Of a stretch of 64,000 nt of DNA, positions 33,276 through 45,939 are shown one piece after another. Source of the stretch: Adiantum capillus-veneris (lineage: Eukaryota; Streptophyta; Polypodiopsida; Polypodiales; Pteridaceae); contig CM043963.1 in assembly GCA_014529385.2 (NCBI GenBank), positions 76,496,912 through 76,560,911 of the forward strand, read 5' to 3'. The notes beneath the pieces were generated by a model. That model saw nothing but the letters and a program-made list of their open reading frames with translations. It did not search any database and had not been told where the DNA came from. Both the position numbers and the translations under genes were made by a program. Each line of letters starts with the position of its first letter. The first letter of the stretch is position 1.

Positions 33276-34694
33276 CGCACTCTCTCTCTGGCTGTGGCAG
33301 CTGCCTTCACAGGGCCTACACATCTTCGACCTTTGAGTTTGCCACGTTCGCACGTGTTGGAGGGGTAATCTCTTTGCTGAGAGGCTCTCTTAGACTTGAG
33401 ATTGCCATTGCGGTCTGTAGTGAGTGGAGCTGCGGTCAGCATTGGTGGAGGTGGCGGAAGGCATGGGATCAAAGGCACGGATGGAATATGAAGCGATGGA
33501 GAAATGCAGGTGTGAGGGGCGAGAGAAGGATTGCGTTGTAGCAGACCTGGATGGAACGCTGACGAGGGGAAGAAGCTCGTTCCCCTACTTAATGCTGGTG
33601 GCGTTGGAGGCGGGGAGCCGTTTGAGGGCGATAGTGTTGATGATGGTGTCGCCATTGCGTGGCTGCTGTACCACTTTGTATCGGAAGGGGCGGGCATTCG
33701 CGTGGTGATCGTGGTGGCGTTTGGCGGGTTGCAAGTGAAGGACATAGAGGTAGTTGTGCGGGCCGTACTTCCTAAGTTCTACGTCGATGACGTCCAACCG
33801 GAGTCGTGGCGGGTATTTTCCAGCTGTAGCTCCGGCCGCCGCTGCGTTGTCACCGCCAATGCACGCATCATGGTGGACTTCTTTTGCAAGAACCACCTGG
33901 GAGCCGACACAGTGTTCGGCACCGATATTCACGTCACTTCTTTTGGCCACGCCACTGGATTACTCATGTCACCCGGCGTCCTCCTGGGTGCGGCCAAGCG
34001 CGCTGCGGTCAAGGCCGAGTTTGGGGAGGCACAGCCAAACATCGGCCTGGGCAATCGCCTCTCTGACCTCCCTTTTCTCACTCTCTACAAGGTAGTGCTA
34101 TACGCCACCCATCCGCCGCTTGCTTCATTAATTGCTCTCTTCAATGCTGCACCTAACAGTCGTAACTAGTCCCCTTGACACAAATGTTGTGTTCTCTAAA
34201 AAACCATGAAAAAGAAGTATCATACCCTTCTATATCTATACTATAGATAATTGAGCTTAAAATTTTTAAAGAAAAAGAGGGTATCCGCGTGTCACTCTCT
34301 CCTTCATTTCAAGAACTTACTTTAAGAAACATTTGGTTTGAAATGAAAAAGTGAAGGGTAAGTCATAAATCATTTCTTTTGAAATGTGAAAGTAAAGTGT
34401 AAGTAGCAAGTACAATAATAGTAGAAAATGAAAAGACTAAGTTTTGACTTCTTCTTCCAAAAGTCACAATACTTAGTACTAGTACTGTATATATTTTTAT
34501 ATTTTTTAAAGTCTTGTTATTTAACAAGGCCATGGAGTTTTCCCTCCGGTCTTCAATTTTGAAGGGTGATTACTTTTTTTTTTGTAAAGGGTGGCTCTAC
34601 TTTGTAGCTTGGGAAAATAACGAGCAACGAGCTGTGTTATATGTCGATAAATTGGTCTGCTTCGAATGTGCATATACGTGTACATGTGTGCATG

Positions 34695-34717
34695 TGTGTG
34701 TGTGTGTGTGTGTGAGT

Positions 34718-34752
<35 letters not shown>

Positions 34753-34844
34753 GGTTTCATTTTCTACGGCACTATCGTGTGTGTCGTAGGTGTGTGTGTA
34801 TGTGAGAGAGAGAGAGAGAGAGACGTCTTCATTATTTGTTGTAG

Positions 34845-34918
<74 letters not shown>
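34695..34918. repeat. (GT)n/(GA)n microsatellite cluster
   Basis: Several GT and GA blocks alternating over 220 bp. More GA tracts follow at 35,341-35,376, 36,519-36,563 and 36,715-36,781. Confidence 0.9.
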
Positions 34919-34919
<1 letters not shown>

Positions 34920-35066
34920 CCAATCCCATTTAGTCCTACTGAGGAGTGTGTATGTCTATTTCTGTTCGAAAGAGAGAGAGTGCCATTGATTGGCCTTGGC
35001 GCTTGACAGAGAATGCTCCCCTCCCCCCTCGCCCCCTTAAACTTGATCATGAACACAACCCGCCAT

Positions 35067-35339
35067 TTACTTCATGTATAACTTCTCAAATGTTGTTGCA
35101 ATAGGCCTCATATAGTCTCCTCTATCAACACCCCTGGTTGCCAACAACTGATCCGCCACGAGCCCCACACCCTTATACAACCTCAATTCTCTGCTGGCCG
35201 GGATGCCAAGACTCTGGATCCAATACATGTCCCACTCTCCACAAGCGCTTGCTGAGCCACCTACTCCTCTACCATTGCCTGTCCGCCACCCTTGATCCCA
35301 ACGAGCTCCATTTTTTCCTAGCTGTGCGACCCTCCACAC

Positions 35340-35377
<38 letters not shown>

Positions 35378-35597
35378 CCACATTCGTCTCCACACTTTCT
35401 TCGTCTTTTTTCGGCCAGTCAACGGATGCTACAATGTTGAGAGCTCCAACGTGACCATCTAGGCTTTTTAGCTTTCCCAAGTTTTCACATCTCGAACTCC
35501 TGACATAGAAGAAAAAAGGGGTTTTGCAAAGGGGACAGGTGGCATTGCTTGCCGCAACAGTGCTCACGGCCACGGTCATGCAAGGCGGGTCTTCCAT
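35067..35597 (-). CDS. Uncertain ORF inside probable Helitron (176 aa)
   Basis: An open frame with a CPLCKTPF motif near the start, reminiscent of half a RING finger, a Ser-Leu run from a GA microsatellite in the middle, and an ordinary-looking C-terminal part. Helitrons often carry gene fragments. No family can be named, and it may be chance. Confidence 0.2.
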
Positions 35598-36327
35598 TCA
35601 ATGTTTGGGAAAAATGTGTCTCAGCTTAATATCATGCTGTTTTCAATTTCAAAAATGCCGGCTGAGGGCAAGGGGAAAAGGAGAAATCCCGCCCCAAAAT
35701 AGAGAAAAATAGTGTAAAAACCTGCAAAATAAACCTAATTTTCTCTTGGAAAATTAAAGGAAAGCAATTTTGTACGTTTGAAAAAATGATTTTTTCAAAA
35801 CACTGACGTGATTGCATTGGAGGATGATCATTGCCAGTCGAGGGTATTGGCCTTGGTCTTGGAGTTAACAATAGTTTGCTCATTTGGATCCTCCTTGGTG
35901 TTACATACCTAATGTGGCCTCCCCCTAGAAATGATGATTCCGGTCTCTTATTGTAGGGCTACCTCCATGCACGTGCCTCCATTATAGGACTGCCTCCATG
36001 TCATTTTGCTTACATTTAGAGCTTGGTCACTTTGGAATGGCTAAATAGTCTTCCATCTTTGTTTGCAAGTCAAGAAATTTGGTGGCTTTTTGAACATAAA
36101 TGCTTGATTTGATTGAGTGATGAGACAGATCTTGAGCAGGTTTTTGCTAACTGAGAGGGCCTCAAAAGTCAACAGTGTGAAAGGCTATGCCCATTTCGAG
36201 GCTCTTAACCACCACAATTAGATAGGTAGAGAGAAAAGAGCCGGCTCATGACCGAGCAGAAAGTAGGCTCGCTGGTACACACGACCAGGCTCTTCGCCTC
36301 TCACATGTTTCTTTTTAATACTAAAAA

Positions 36328-36358
<31 letters not shown>

Positions 36359-36511
36359 ACACACACATAGAGAGAGACGTTTTTCTTCCTACTGACGTGG
36401 TTTGAGACCCGTTAATCTTGAGACCGAATAATCTCGACTCTCAGCTATTAAGTTTAGGCAAACCTTATCCAGTCCAAACATTGTTAGCAACAAGTCGTAT
36501 GTTGCATAGCA

Positions 36512-36568
<57 letters not shown>

Positions 36569-36712
36569 AGAAGAAGATCACAACAGACCTAAAACTATTA
36601 GCCGATGAATGTTGATTCTTGAACTCAAGGGCTTGCATGCTCACATACTTATACAAGGAGAGGGGGACACAGTGACCTCAAAGGTTAACGCGCGTACGCA
36701 CGCGAGCGAGCG

Positions 36713-36783
<71 letters not shown>

Positions 36784-37888
36784 ATCCTTAAAGGTGAGAT
36801 TGACCTCTGGGACCGAGTACAACATGGAACATGCTCGAAGACTATGGATATAAGGGTGGCCACTGACAAGTTGAATACATGAGGTGGCTAGGAGAGAAAG
36901 GCACGTAGGCCATGGTATGGGCTAAAATGTGGGTAAACCAAGTTTGATGTGATCAAAAGCGGAGCACTCATGTAGGGTATGCTGATATCACTCTCAAATT
37001 GTTAAGAAATATAATTTGCGTACAAAAAGATACTCTCCTCCATGTAGTGCCTCAATGCTCTGTCTCACATTTAAGGGAGTGGGAGCTAAGCCAATTGGCT
37101 GCTATGGTATAAAATATGGGTAAGGGCAACCATGTGAATGGTTGAATACAGTCTTCTCTCTCACAGAAGAACATGCATGTGTGTATGTTTGTTTGTTTGT
37201 GTGTATGTGTGTGTGTGTGTGTATTTTGCAGCACGCCCTTTCTTTTAGCATGATGCCCAAAACTCTTGCAAAAAGAAACGATTGAGTGAACTTTTTTACT
37301 TTCATTGCACTCACATTTTAAGGTGCCAATGGTGCCCAAATGTACATAAAAAAACAGTATGTGACTTATATTACTAACATGCTTATGGTCAATTGCAAGA
37401 GACCTCAACATCCATGTGACGAGTCTGGTAGATGGAAGTGTACATGCTCGCTAGATTGAGTGAAATCCAGCCTTTAAATTTTGAAATTTACCCACATATA
37501 GAGACAAAGTTGGTATAGCTATGCAATCACCCCCAGGTCACACACCCATCATGAATAATGCCTTTGAGAAGTAAACGACACACTACTCACCAAATCAGTT
37601 GTGCATACCAATGGCAAAGTTTCTTCTACTACTATGTGGTGTAATGTTGGCATGTTGGGTCATGGTTGGTACATGCATCCTAAGTGCCAACAAATAGCAG
37701 TTGATGACTTAGTTGACTCTGATGCCCCAAATTCAAGACCAAAACTACACGAGAGAAGCATGAGAGAGTTGCTATCATGACCAATGCCTTGATTGGTAGG
37801 GATGGTGAGAGGGGATGCTAATGCATCTAAAGAATTCGTTGTTCAATGCAAACACTATATCCAAAGAAGGATACCAGCTCTTTATTAG

Positions 37889-38082
37889 TCTATTTAGAGG
37901 GCCACTACCACTCAGCAGGGTCCCATCTCAATTGTGTGAGGGGGACGTCTCTAGCCTAATCGCAAATTCGTTGCCTCCTTAGAGAGAAACATAGGATGTT
38001 AAGACAAGACATCATGCGAAGGGAGCCCATTACTTAATTCATTCCCAAGAGACCTCAAATTGACCTGATAATTCTTGAACTC

Positions 38083-38164
<82 letters not shown>

Positions 38165-38486
38165 TAGAGAGGGGGGGGGGAGGACAAACTTGCCATGATT
38201 AGGAGTATGTTGGAGCTTGGCATGACCAACTAGAAGGAGATTTGTCCTTGGTCAAATCCACAAGAATGTGGAGAGTAACAACACTTCATTTCTCTCTATT
38301 TAGAGGGCCACTACCACTCACCACGGTCCCATATCAATTGTGTGAGGGCGACGTCTCTAGCCTAATCGCAAATTCTTTGCCTCCTTAGAGAGAAATATAG
38401 GATGTTAAGACAAGACATCATGCAAAGGGAGCCCATTACTTAACTCATTCCCAAGGGACCTCAAATTGACCTGATAAATCTTGAGT

Positions 38487-38529
<43 letters not shown>

Positions 38530-38650
38530 TAGAGAGAAGGGGGGGGAGGGACAAACTTTCCATGATTAGGAGGAGTATGTTGGAGCTTGGCATGACCAAC
38601 TAGAAGGAGATTTGTCCTTAGTCAATCCACAAGAATGTGGAGAGTAACTA
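37889..38650. repeat. Tandem duplication of about 370 bp, each with a (CA)n tract
   Basis: 37,889-38,281 and 38,295-38,650 match closely. The (CA)n tract is about 78 bp in the first and 38 bp in the second; the GGGGGG run after it also differs. Confidence 0.85.
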
Positions 38651-40766
38651 CACTTTATTAGTTGTTCGATCTTACACTCGGAAAGGTAGACATAGTGTTG
38701 ATCCAAAAGATAGATTTGTGCTTGGTTGGTGTGAATGTGGAGGGCACTTAGACCTTGTGTGTTGTGATACATTGTCATCTAGAAAGTAATTATAGTGGTG
38801 GTTGATGCACAAGTGTATTAAAGAGCTATAAAAGCTCACATGAGAATCATAGGCATTTGCCCACATTTTCCCTCCCTATGAAGGGAAGGAGAACAATGGT
38901 TGCTTCAACGGACGCACATGTAGCTGCAGCAACGCGCGGGTCACATACTAGTTAGGGTAAACGTCCCAATACCGGGACAGTCCCCATATCTAGTCATGTC
39001 GCCCCCCCAAATTCACACTGTCTGGATTGAGTAGATAGACAACCCAACTTGATCTGGCACGTTTCTATTTGAGGGGATGCGAGTTCAAACCCCATGCTCA
39101 AGTGGTCTTTTATAGGGGCACGGTTGGACTTTTATTTTGGGGCTTCGTTTTTGCATCGAAATTTGTGAATATGAGTCGGAAAACCTCTGTGCTTCACCGC
39201 ATGGCTTGGCGCCTATTACGCCCGAGAGAGGGTGTCACATCGCTTCTTTTGCTTGCTCCATTTCATGCTCCATAGCTCTCGCAGCATTGTGCATATTCTC
39301 ATTGTCCTTAAGTAGGGGCTTTTACCCTATTGGCAATGCCGTTAAAGCAGGGTCTAAGGGGAGGAAATTTGTCCCCATGACAATAAGGGCTTTGGTCAAT
39401 GAAAAATTGGCGTGTGAGGGTGTTTTTTTTGTGTGGCTTGCATGCAAGGAATTAACTAATTTTGACGTCAACGAAGTAGAATTTGGGAGTGTGAAGTATA
39501 TCGATCAACAACGGTGACTTCTCGTGTTCTGCAACTCTTCCCCTTTGTCAGACTGTCTTGTCACCAAGCTACTCAATCTTGCGCAAGATTTTGTTTTATT
39601 TTATTGTGCCACTATGGGCAGTGCCCTCGTCTACTTTAGATGACCTTGTTTTTCAGGTCGAAAATAAAGTTATGGTCAAAATTTGGGCACTGTACGAGTT
39701 TTAAGCCTCCGCGGTATGCGATTGACGACTAAAAAAAACAATTTACAAATCATTAGCTAATAAACTGGGTGTAATTATAGCCAGCCACCTACACTAGTAT
39801 GTTGGCCACATAAACAAAATTATCGATTATTTTTTTCCTTTTTGTGGATGTTATCATAAATGAATGATCTTCCTAGCTGGACGCTAGGTGACGTTGCAGA
39901 AGGCATATACGGTACGCAGGAAGAGTGTGGAAGCGGTGCCCATGCACAAGCTATTCAAGCCAGTGGTGTTTCATGATGGACGATTAGTTCAACAGCCTAC
40001 ACCTTTGGTAGCCTTGGTGACGCTTGCGTGCTTTCCGATCGGGCAGGTGTTGTCCATCGTGCGAGTGATGGTGTGCGTGAACACGTTGCTGTCGTACGTG
40101 CCACTGATGTACAAGCTGTTGGGCATCAAGCCGAGCGTTAGGGGCAAGAGACCGGGCAACATCGAGGAGAAGCTGGGGTTGCAGGGGCAGGGTGTGCTAC
40201 TAGTGCGCTGCCACCGCACCTACCTGGATCCAGTGTTCTTATTGGTGGCACTAGGGAAGCAACTGTCGGCAGTGACTTACAGTGTGAGCAGGCTTACGGA
40301 GATGTTGTCACCCATTCCCACGGTGAGGTTGACGTGTAACAGGGAGAAGGACGCGACGCACATCAAGCGGCTGCTGGAGGGCGGCAACCTGGTGATTTTC
40401 CTTGAGGGCACCATGTGCCGCGAGCCCGTGCTGTTGCGCTTCAGCGTGCTCTTCGCAGAGCTTACGGACCAGATCGTGCCGGTGGCCATCTTGCCACGCA
40501 TGTCTATGTTCTATGACAACACGGTGCGTGTCTACAAGGCCTTCGACCCCTTCTTCTTCCTCATGAATCCTCGTCCCCATTACGAGGTCACCTTCCTTAA
40601 GCAACTGCCTCTGCACCTCACCCACGTCGCAGGCGCTCTCTCTGCCTTGGAGGTGGCCAACTGCATCCAAAAGATGTGGGCTGCCACGTTGGGCTTCTAG
40701 TGCACCATCTTTACCCGCCGCGACAAGTACCGCATGCTCACCGGTGGTGATGGCTCTGTCAAGTAG

Positions 40767-41064
40767 TAGCACTCTAGCACCCAGTGACCCACTTTTATTA
40801 CATATCAAAGCTCTTGCCCAAACCACCCAAATATATTTCATATTTTGTATAGGCTACCTTCCACGCGAGCAACCTGTCACATAGTTCATTACAAACTGTT
40901 GCTCTGGTGATGTCTACTTTACTGTTACTTTATTGTTGAGAAGTTACTGTGGTGCATAAGTCCAAAGATCCCCTTGCGTTCTCCAGATGAACAGACACCT
41001 TCATTGTTAAATGTTAACTCGTCATGTGTTTTCTTTACTACGGGAGAGCTCCACATTTAATGGG
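40767..41064. other. 3' flank of GPAT1
   Basis: Matches the sequence after GPAT2 (54,630-54,924) nearly base for base, so it belongs to the duplication and probably holds the 3' UTR. No other gene. Confidence 0.6.
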
Positions 41065-42332
41065 GAGAAAACTAACGTGCCACGATTACCTCATAGGGAA
41101 CTGTTGAGCTCAAGGCAAAATCATGGAGTACATCGCTTATTTCAATATGCTCCAATGGAAGGGTGGTAATGTATTTGTAAATAGCATCAAAAATTAATCC
41201 CGAAGCGAAGCACACATTCCAGTCATCTAAACCTTGTAAGAATGGCAATTTTTTTGTGAGTATTAATAAATTGTTTACAATCATGGGTTCATAAGATTAT
41301 GATCAATGTAGTAGGAGCTCGCATGTTGTGTCCATAAAAAAAAAAAGAATAACCATACGCACGTATGACAGAAAGGTGACACTATCTTCATCTAGTTATT
41401 AATTATAAACCAAAGGGAATGTGTCCCTACTTGTTTTCTCGGCCAACGTTGAAGGGTTATGATGTGCATCTTCTCCAGGGTTCAAAGGTCATGTTTGTTT
41501 CTCCTCTGGTACATGAGGGTCACGCTTTTATTAAAAGAAAAAACCAAGTAAAGTAAGCATTATGAATTAAAGTAGGAAGCCAGAAAACGTTACATAAAGA
41601 TACCCAAGGAGTGGGCTACTGAACTGAGTACAAGAAGATTAGTGACTAGGGACATACTAGTCCACAACGTGACCAACAAAAAAGTATCTGTCGAGGGATT
41701 GCTACGTAATCTGAGGTACATTTCAAGCATTACAATATCTGTTGGGGGACTACTAAGTTGTGCGAGGAATAATTTCCTTGCATTCTTCTTTCTGAGACTC
41801 CTAAACATCTCCTTCGAAGGTGTCTGCATTACCAGCCCACCACTCTTTGAAGAACAATTGTGCATGTTGAAGAGCAGGGTCCTCTTCCACTCTTAGTTGG
41901 TTCCTCAAAGTAAACATTTGATTTTGAACTGACAAATCCCCTGACAAGGAAGCCTCCAGCTTGCATAGCTCATCATACATCTTGTCCCCTTACAATATCT
42001 GTTGGGGGACTACTAAGTTGTGCGAGGAATAATTTCCCTGGCATTCTTCTTTTTGAGACTCGTAACATCTCCTTCGAAGGTGTCTATGTTACCAGCCCAC
42101 CACTCTGTGAACAAAAATTGCGCATGTTGAAGAGTAGGGTTCTCTTCCACTCTTAGCTGGTTCCTCAAAGTAAATATTTGATTTTGAACTAACAAATCCC
42201 TTGACAAGGAAGCCTCCAACTTGCCACGATTATCTCGTCAAGGCACAATCATGGATTAGATCGCTTATATCAATATGCTCCAATGGAAGGGTGGTAATGT
42301 ATCTGTAATTATCAACAAAAATTGATCCCAAA
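41065..42332. repeat. T0: single copy of the 1.05-kb GPAT-linked repeat
   Basis: Matches the T array at 54,925-58,977. It contains both inner sub-repeats (near 41,730-41,995 and 41,990-42,225). It joins R3 at AAGCGC, a word shared by T and R. Confidence 0.85.
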
Positions 42333-42809
42333 GCGCTTGCGGTGCACCCATCCCCACAACCACTTGGTGGGACGCTGCTCTTAGAAAGAACCATTCCAAT
42401 TCCAACTTTTGAAAGACTGTGGAGCAGTGCACCTAAAATAAATAAATCCAGTTGGCCACAACTTATTAGAACCTTGAAAGTTGAGAGGGAAAGCAGAGCC
42501 GAAAAAAGTAGCTGCGGTGGGCTCTGGGAAGGGCACCTTCTTTCAAGGGGAGTTCGCCTACTCTGCCCCCAACCCACCAACATTTTACCAAGGAGCATGA
42601 CGCTGGGTTTGGACAATGGAACTTGCGAGGCCGAACTTGTTTCGTCAAGGTTATGGCTTCACATATAAATTTATCGCTCACGGTTCATCGATAGCCTAAC
42701 ATTGACGCCACTAGCCTCATAACTGCGATGACTAGCTACCTGTCGTACGTTTGATAGTGCCACGTCTTTAAATTTCATCTTTATTATAGACCCTTGTAAG
42801 TTCTCATAA
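42333..42809 (+). repeat. R3: orphan GPAT promoter-side repeat
   Basis: R copy with no GPAT exon after it. About 160 bp of unrelated DNA and then the CACTA element follow. It probably marks a third gene copy that was lost. Confidence 0.8.
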
Positions 42810-42986
42810 CCAACGAGGAGTCGAGTACAAAAATAGACTTACGAAGGAAGATAGGCCTCAGGACTAAGTAACACCCATATTTAAGAGTCGGTGGCAATGG
42901 GATCAAACGCGGAGAAGATCACACGCAAAAGCAGAAGAGATCGCAGCCGCAACAATCAAATAAAAAACACTACAAGAGGTTGTGTG

Positions 42987-43195
42987 CTCTTGTGACGCTG
43001 TTAGCGACGGAAATACACTTGGTTTTTATAACCCCCGGCGTCGCTAAAACCGTCGCTACGAGAGCGTCGCTATATGCGTCGCTATATAGCGACGCTTATA
43101 GCGACGCATATAGCGACGTTTACACAGAAGACTATAGCGACGCTCATAGCGACGCTACAGAGCCATAAATAGCGACGCTTATAGCGACACCCGAG
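42987..43195. repeat. Subterminal repeats of CACTA1, left end
   Basis: Eleven exact copies of AGCGACG or its complement, plus one altered copy, in both orientations within 210 bp, often extended to TATAGCGACGC. Such arrays are the binding sites of TNPA proteins. Confidence 0.85.
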
Positions 43196-43554
43196 AGAAT
43201 TTTTTTTTGGTGGAAGGGCATTGAATGCCCTGCCACCCATCAACCATATTGTACTTGATTCACTTTTAAAAAAAAGTGCAAGGGTAGATAATAGACCCAA
43301 AATGAAAACCCACAAGACGCATTGTTTGCAAAATTGACGATTGTACACATCATAGGCAAATGAATTGATTGGCAAATGTAATAATTACAATTGTACAACA
43401 TCATAGGCATAAAGAATTGATTGGCAAAAGGAACTGCGGTGACAAATGTAATAATATACATGGTTCAAAAAGACGTATAAAATCCGTCTCATGATACATA
43501 AGCTATGAGAAACCCTAAACTAATGCTATCTAGCTACGGCTAAACTGACGTCGT

Positions 43555-44864
43555 CTAGTCAGACGTCTCATCGCGTCCAAGCGGCGTATCTGTCGGATTC
43601 TGCAGAAAAAGACAATAAGACAGCTTTCAGTAAGTATAAACATATAACGACATTTATAAAACAATACAAAAAATAAAAAAGAGTAAACCCTAATACTAAC
43701 CATGCCGTCGCGAGAACTGAGAATGTCCATCAGGGGGTTTAAGCCCTTCCTACCTGCGTACTCGCGCTCGTACGGTGTGGGATCACGTCCTGTCATCGAC
43801 CACTGTCAAAACATACAAAGATTTCATTATGTTAGAACTAAAAAACTCATAAACCCTAAACTATCGAACATGAAGAGCAATGTGAAAACACTTACAAAAT
43901 CGGCCTCAAATGATGCCCATCCACCGCTCCCCAAGTGGTGCGAGCTCCCTGCCTCTACTCGCGCTCTGGCTGCATCCTTTTGTTGCTTCCACTTGTCGGG
44001 ATTCTCGCGCGCTGCTTTCTTCGCATTCTTCCAATCTTCTTTGGCCAGCCAATCTGGCCTGTTCCACCCATTCTTGATTGCTTTTTGCACTTCGGAACGC
44101 TTGTGTTTGCAGTATTCGCGCATTCGAATCTTCATCAGGTCTTCATTGAAGCGCTGATCCCGTGTTGGAACGGGAAACTCATCATGAAGTATGCTGATGA
44201 CTTTGTTTTTTAAATCACTTGGTACTTCACTCCATTTGTTTAGTATGTAGTGTCTAAACAGCTGAGAGCAAAGACCACGCATGCGCGAGATCACCTTCTT
44301 GCCGTCATCATCCATGATGATGCCGCCGCTGATGTCGACGGAGTAAGGCAAGCCCTCTGGCCGGTGACGTGTGAACCTGGGTGTCCCGGCAGGGGTCTCT
44401 AGCGGCGTGTCGATGGGGGTACGGACGTCAGGTGTCTCCATCGGCGTCTGGGCCCCGAAGCGAGGAGTGTCGAGTGGGGTGGCTCCTGGCGGAGTAGGTA
44501 GAGGTGTGTACCTTCTAGGAACAGTCAGCCGTGCAAAACCTGGCGTAGATGGCGATGCTGTGGCTGGTGTGGGGGCGGGCAAAGAAGGGGAGGGTAAAGA
44601 GCCTCGTCGAACACGAGGCAGTGTGGAGGCATCGGTGGCGGAATCCCCATAAAAACCGCCACCGCCACCACTAGAGCGCCGGTGTCTAGACGAGTGTGAA
44701 GCTCGTCTCGTCGACGCCGAAGCTTCGGAGCGCGCCGAATGCTCCGAAAGAGAGGGAGATGCGGATGGAGTAGGAACGCGCGATGATGCGCCAGAGCGAT
44801 GACGCTCCACGTACCACTGTCTCTGCTACGGTGACAAAGAAGAAAGAAACTCCTCATCATCCAT
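43555..44864 (-). pseudogene. TNPA-like protein of CACTA1 (Transposase_24 type)
   Basis: Three exons, all phase 0: 44,864-43,896, 43,802-43,701 and 43,599-43,555 with clean GT-AG ends. The first 180 residues are Ser/Pro/Thr-rich with repeated TP motifs. The core has the plant En/Spm motif set: FRHYILNKWSEVP, NGWNRPDW, ARENPDKWKQQ, GLGGWASFEADF-like, then SMTGRDPTPYE. It ends ...GRDETSD. By family, it binds subterminal repeats and regulates transposition. One TAG at 44,826-44,828, 13 codons after the ATG, probably came from CAG, unless translation starts later (an open frame begins at a GTG, 44,810). Confidence 0.85.
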
Positions 44865-45136
44865 ACCTGCATTAAACACACGAATATTTAAACTTAATAT
44901 TGAATGAATAGAGTAGACAATGACGCAAAGACCATTAAATACAATGACGTAATGACGCATATAAATACAATGACGCAATGAATTGAGTGATAGAAGAGGC
45001 AAGTCGAAAACTCAGAATTTTCAATCAAAAGATGTGAGCGCGAGTAGAAAAGAGCGTTATACACCATGGAAGGTACTTAGAGAGCCAGAGCTTTTACAAC
45101 ACGGAGCAAAATTGTTCAAATACAATATTTGTGGCT

Positions 45137-45460
45137 TTAAGAGATCTCTCTCTCATCCTCGCATAACTCAGCATAACTTCCTATATCTATATAGAGCTCT
45201 CCGTTTAAACACATATCCTCTGTTTCATTTTGTAGCTCCTCTGCATGCACCCCATATAGAGTAGTAGCATCTTGATGCTCGTCTGGCACCACCGCAGCGG
45301 CTTCTGATTGAGCATCTTCTCTGATCTCCTCCATTGATGTCGTTGTGATTGGCACATGGTAGCCTTCATACGTCCTTGCACTACAAGGGGCTACCTCTAT
45401 GACGTACCACCAGTTTGATGTAGACTTTGTAGGATGAAATATTACCTTCCATAGACACAT
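45137..45460 (-). pseudogene. CACTA1 TNP2 gene, last exon
   Basis: After an acceptor, it encodes VIFHPTKSTSNWWYVIEVA and an acidic tail, ending in a stop at 45,137-45,139. The start is the usual end of the DUF4216 region (motif W-x-V-I). CACTA2 carries an almost identical exon (61,132-61,455). Confidence 0.75.
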
Positions 45461-45514
45461 AACTTACATGAGAGCTTTCAAGCACATAACTTGTAAAAGG
45501 GGGATGTTAACTAT

Positions 45515-45844
45515 TTACATACTTACTTGTTCACAATGCTCGGGTAGTACGAAAGTGTCTCTTAGGTCAGTCCATTTCTTAGTAGAATCCACCTCAAGAA
45601 AACCAGACTCTCCTCTACGCACAGTAGCGTTGCGACCCTCCATGATTATCTTGAACCATTGCACGTCGAACAAGTCGACAAAAAATCCTCTGTAATCGAT
45701 CCTCAAAATCTCTTGTAGCGTGCCGAAGTAAGTGAGTTCCGCCACCACAGGATCTGCATCAGAGGAACGTCGTCGACTAGACTGTTGAAATTTTGCCATG
45801 ATTCCACAATCTTGAGTAAAACGCTTTTTGTCGATTCGTTCCAC
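45515..45844 (-). pseudogene. CACTA1 TNP2 gene, DUF4216 exon
   Basis: The coding sense starts upstream near 45,893, after a TTGTAG acceptor (YKSYTAAWCKGRHF). It continues through GGIMAKF-like and YFGTLQEILRIDY...FVDLFDVQWF, motifs of DUF4216, which follows the transposase in plant CACTA proteins. Ends at a GTAAGT donor at about 45,529. Confidence 0.82.
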
Positions 45845-45939
45845 CCTAAAATGTCTACCTTTACACCATGCTGCTGTGTATGACTTATACTACAACGAAC
45901 AAAGATTATGAGTGGCCGTTCAAACGTTTATAAATAAAG

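Larger units (their letters stand above)
34235..38951. mobile_element. Probable non-autonomous Helitron in GPAT1 intron, 4.7 kb
   Basis: The left end reads TCTATACTATAG, the classic Helitron 5' end, preceded by A. The right end is CTAG followed by T, after a GC-rich stretch with a weak GTTGCT/AGCAAC inverted repeat. Insertion between A and T without duplication is the Helitron rule. The GPAT2 intron lacks the whole block. No Rep/helicase ORF is present. The 3' hairpin is not typical, so this remains probable, not certain. Confidence 0.55.
33463..40766 (+). pseudogene. GPAT: GPAT1, decayed copy of sn-2 glycerol-3-phosphate acyltransferase
   Basis: Exon 1 is 33,463-34,091 and exon 2 39,900-40,766, joined by a 5.8-kb intron (GT at 34,092, TTGCAG before 39,900). 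Compared with GPAT2 it has three kinds of damage. One base is missing near 33,655, shifting the frame after residue 64. A TAG at 40,698-40,700 replaces CAG and removes the last 22 residues. The acyltransferase box has Leu in place of Pro before EGT. The DLDGT phosphatase motif and the HRTYLD box are still visible. The intron is long because a probable Helitron lies in it. Most likely non-functional. Confidence 0.88.

Noticed and set aside
33585-33950. Minus-strand ORFs over the GPAT exons (also 40,308-40,841, 52,450-52,932 and 54,114-54,689)
   Set aside because: Shadows of GC-rich GPAT coding sequence.
38952-39330. Second SINE candidate (GAGTTCAAACCCC at about 39,080)
   Set aside because: Only a B-box-like word is present; no A box, tail or duplication could be seen.
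43500-43520. Telomere-like AAACCCTAAAC
   Set aside because: A single copy of the word, not an array.
44371-44652. Gly/Val-rich plus-strand ORF
   Set aside because: Opposite strand of the Pro/Thr-rich TNPA-like exon.
45468-45695. 75-aa plus-strand ORF identical in both CACTA copies
   Set aside because: Antisense of the DUF4216 exon; identity follows from the copies being alike.
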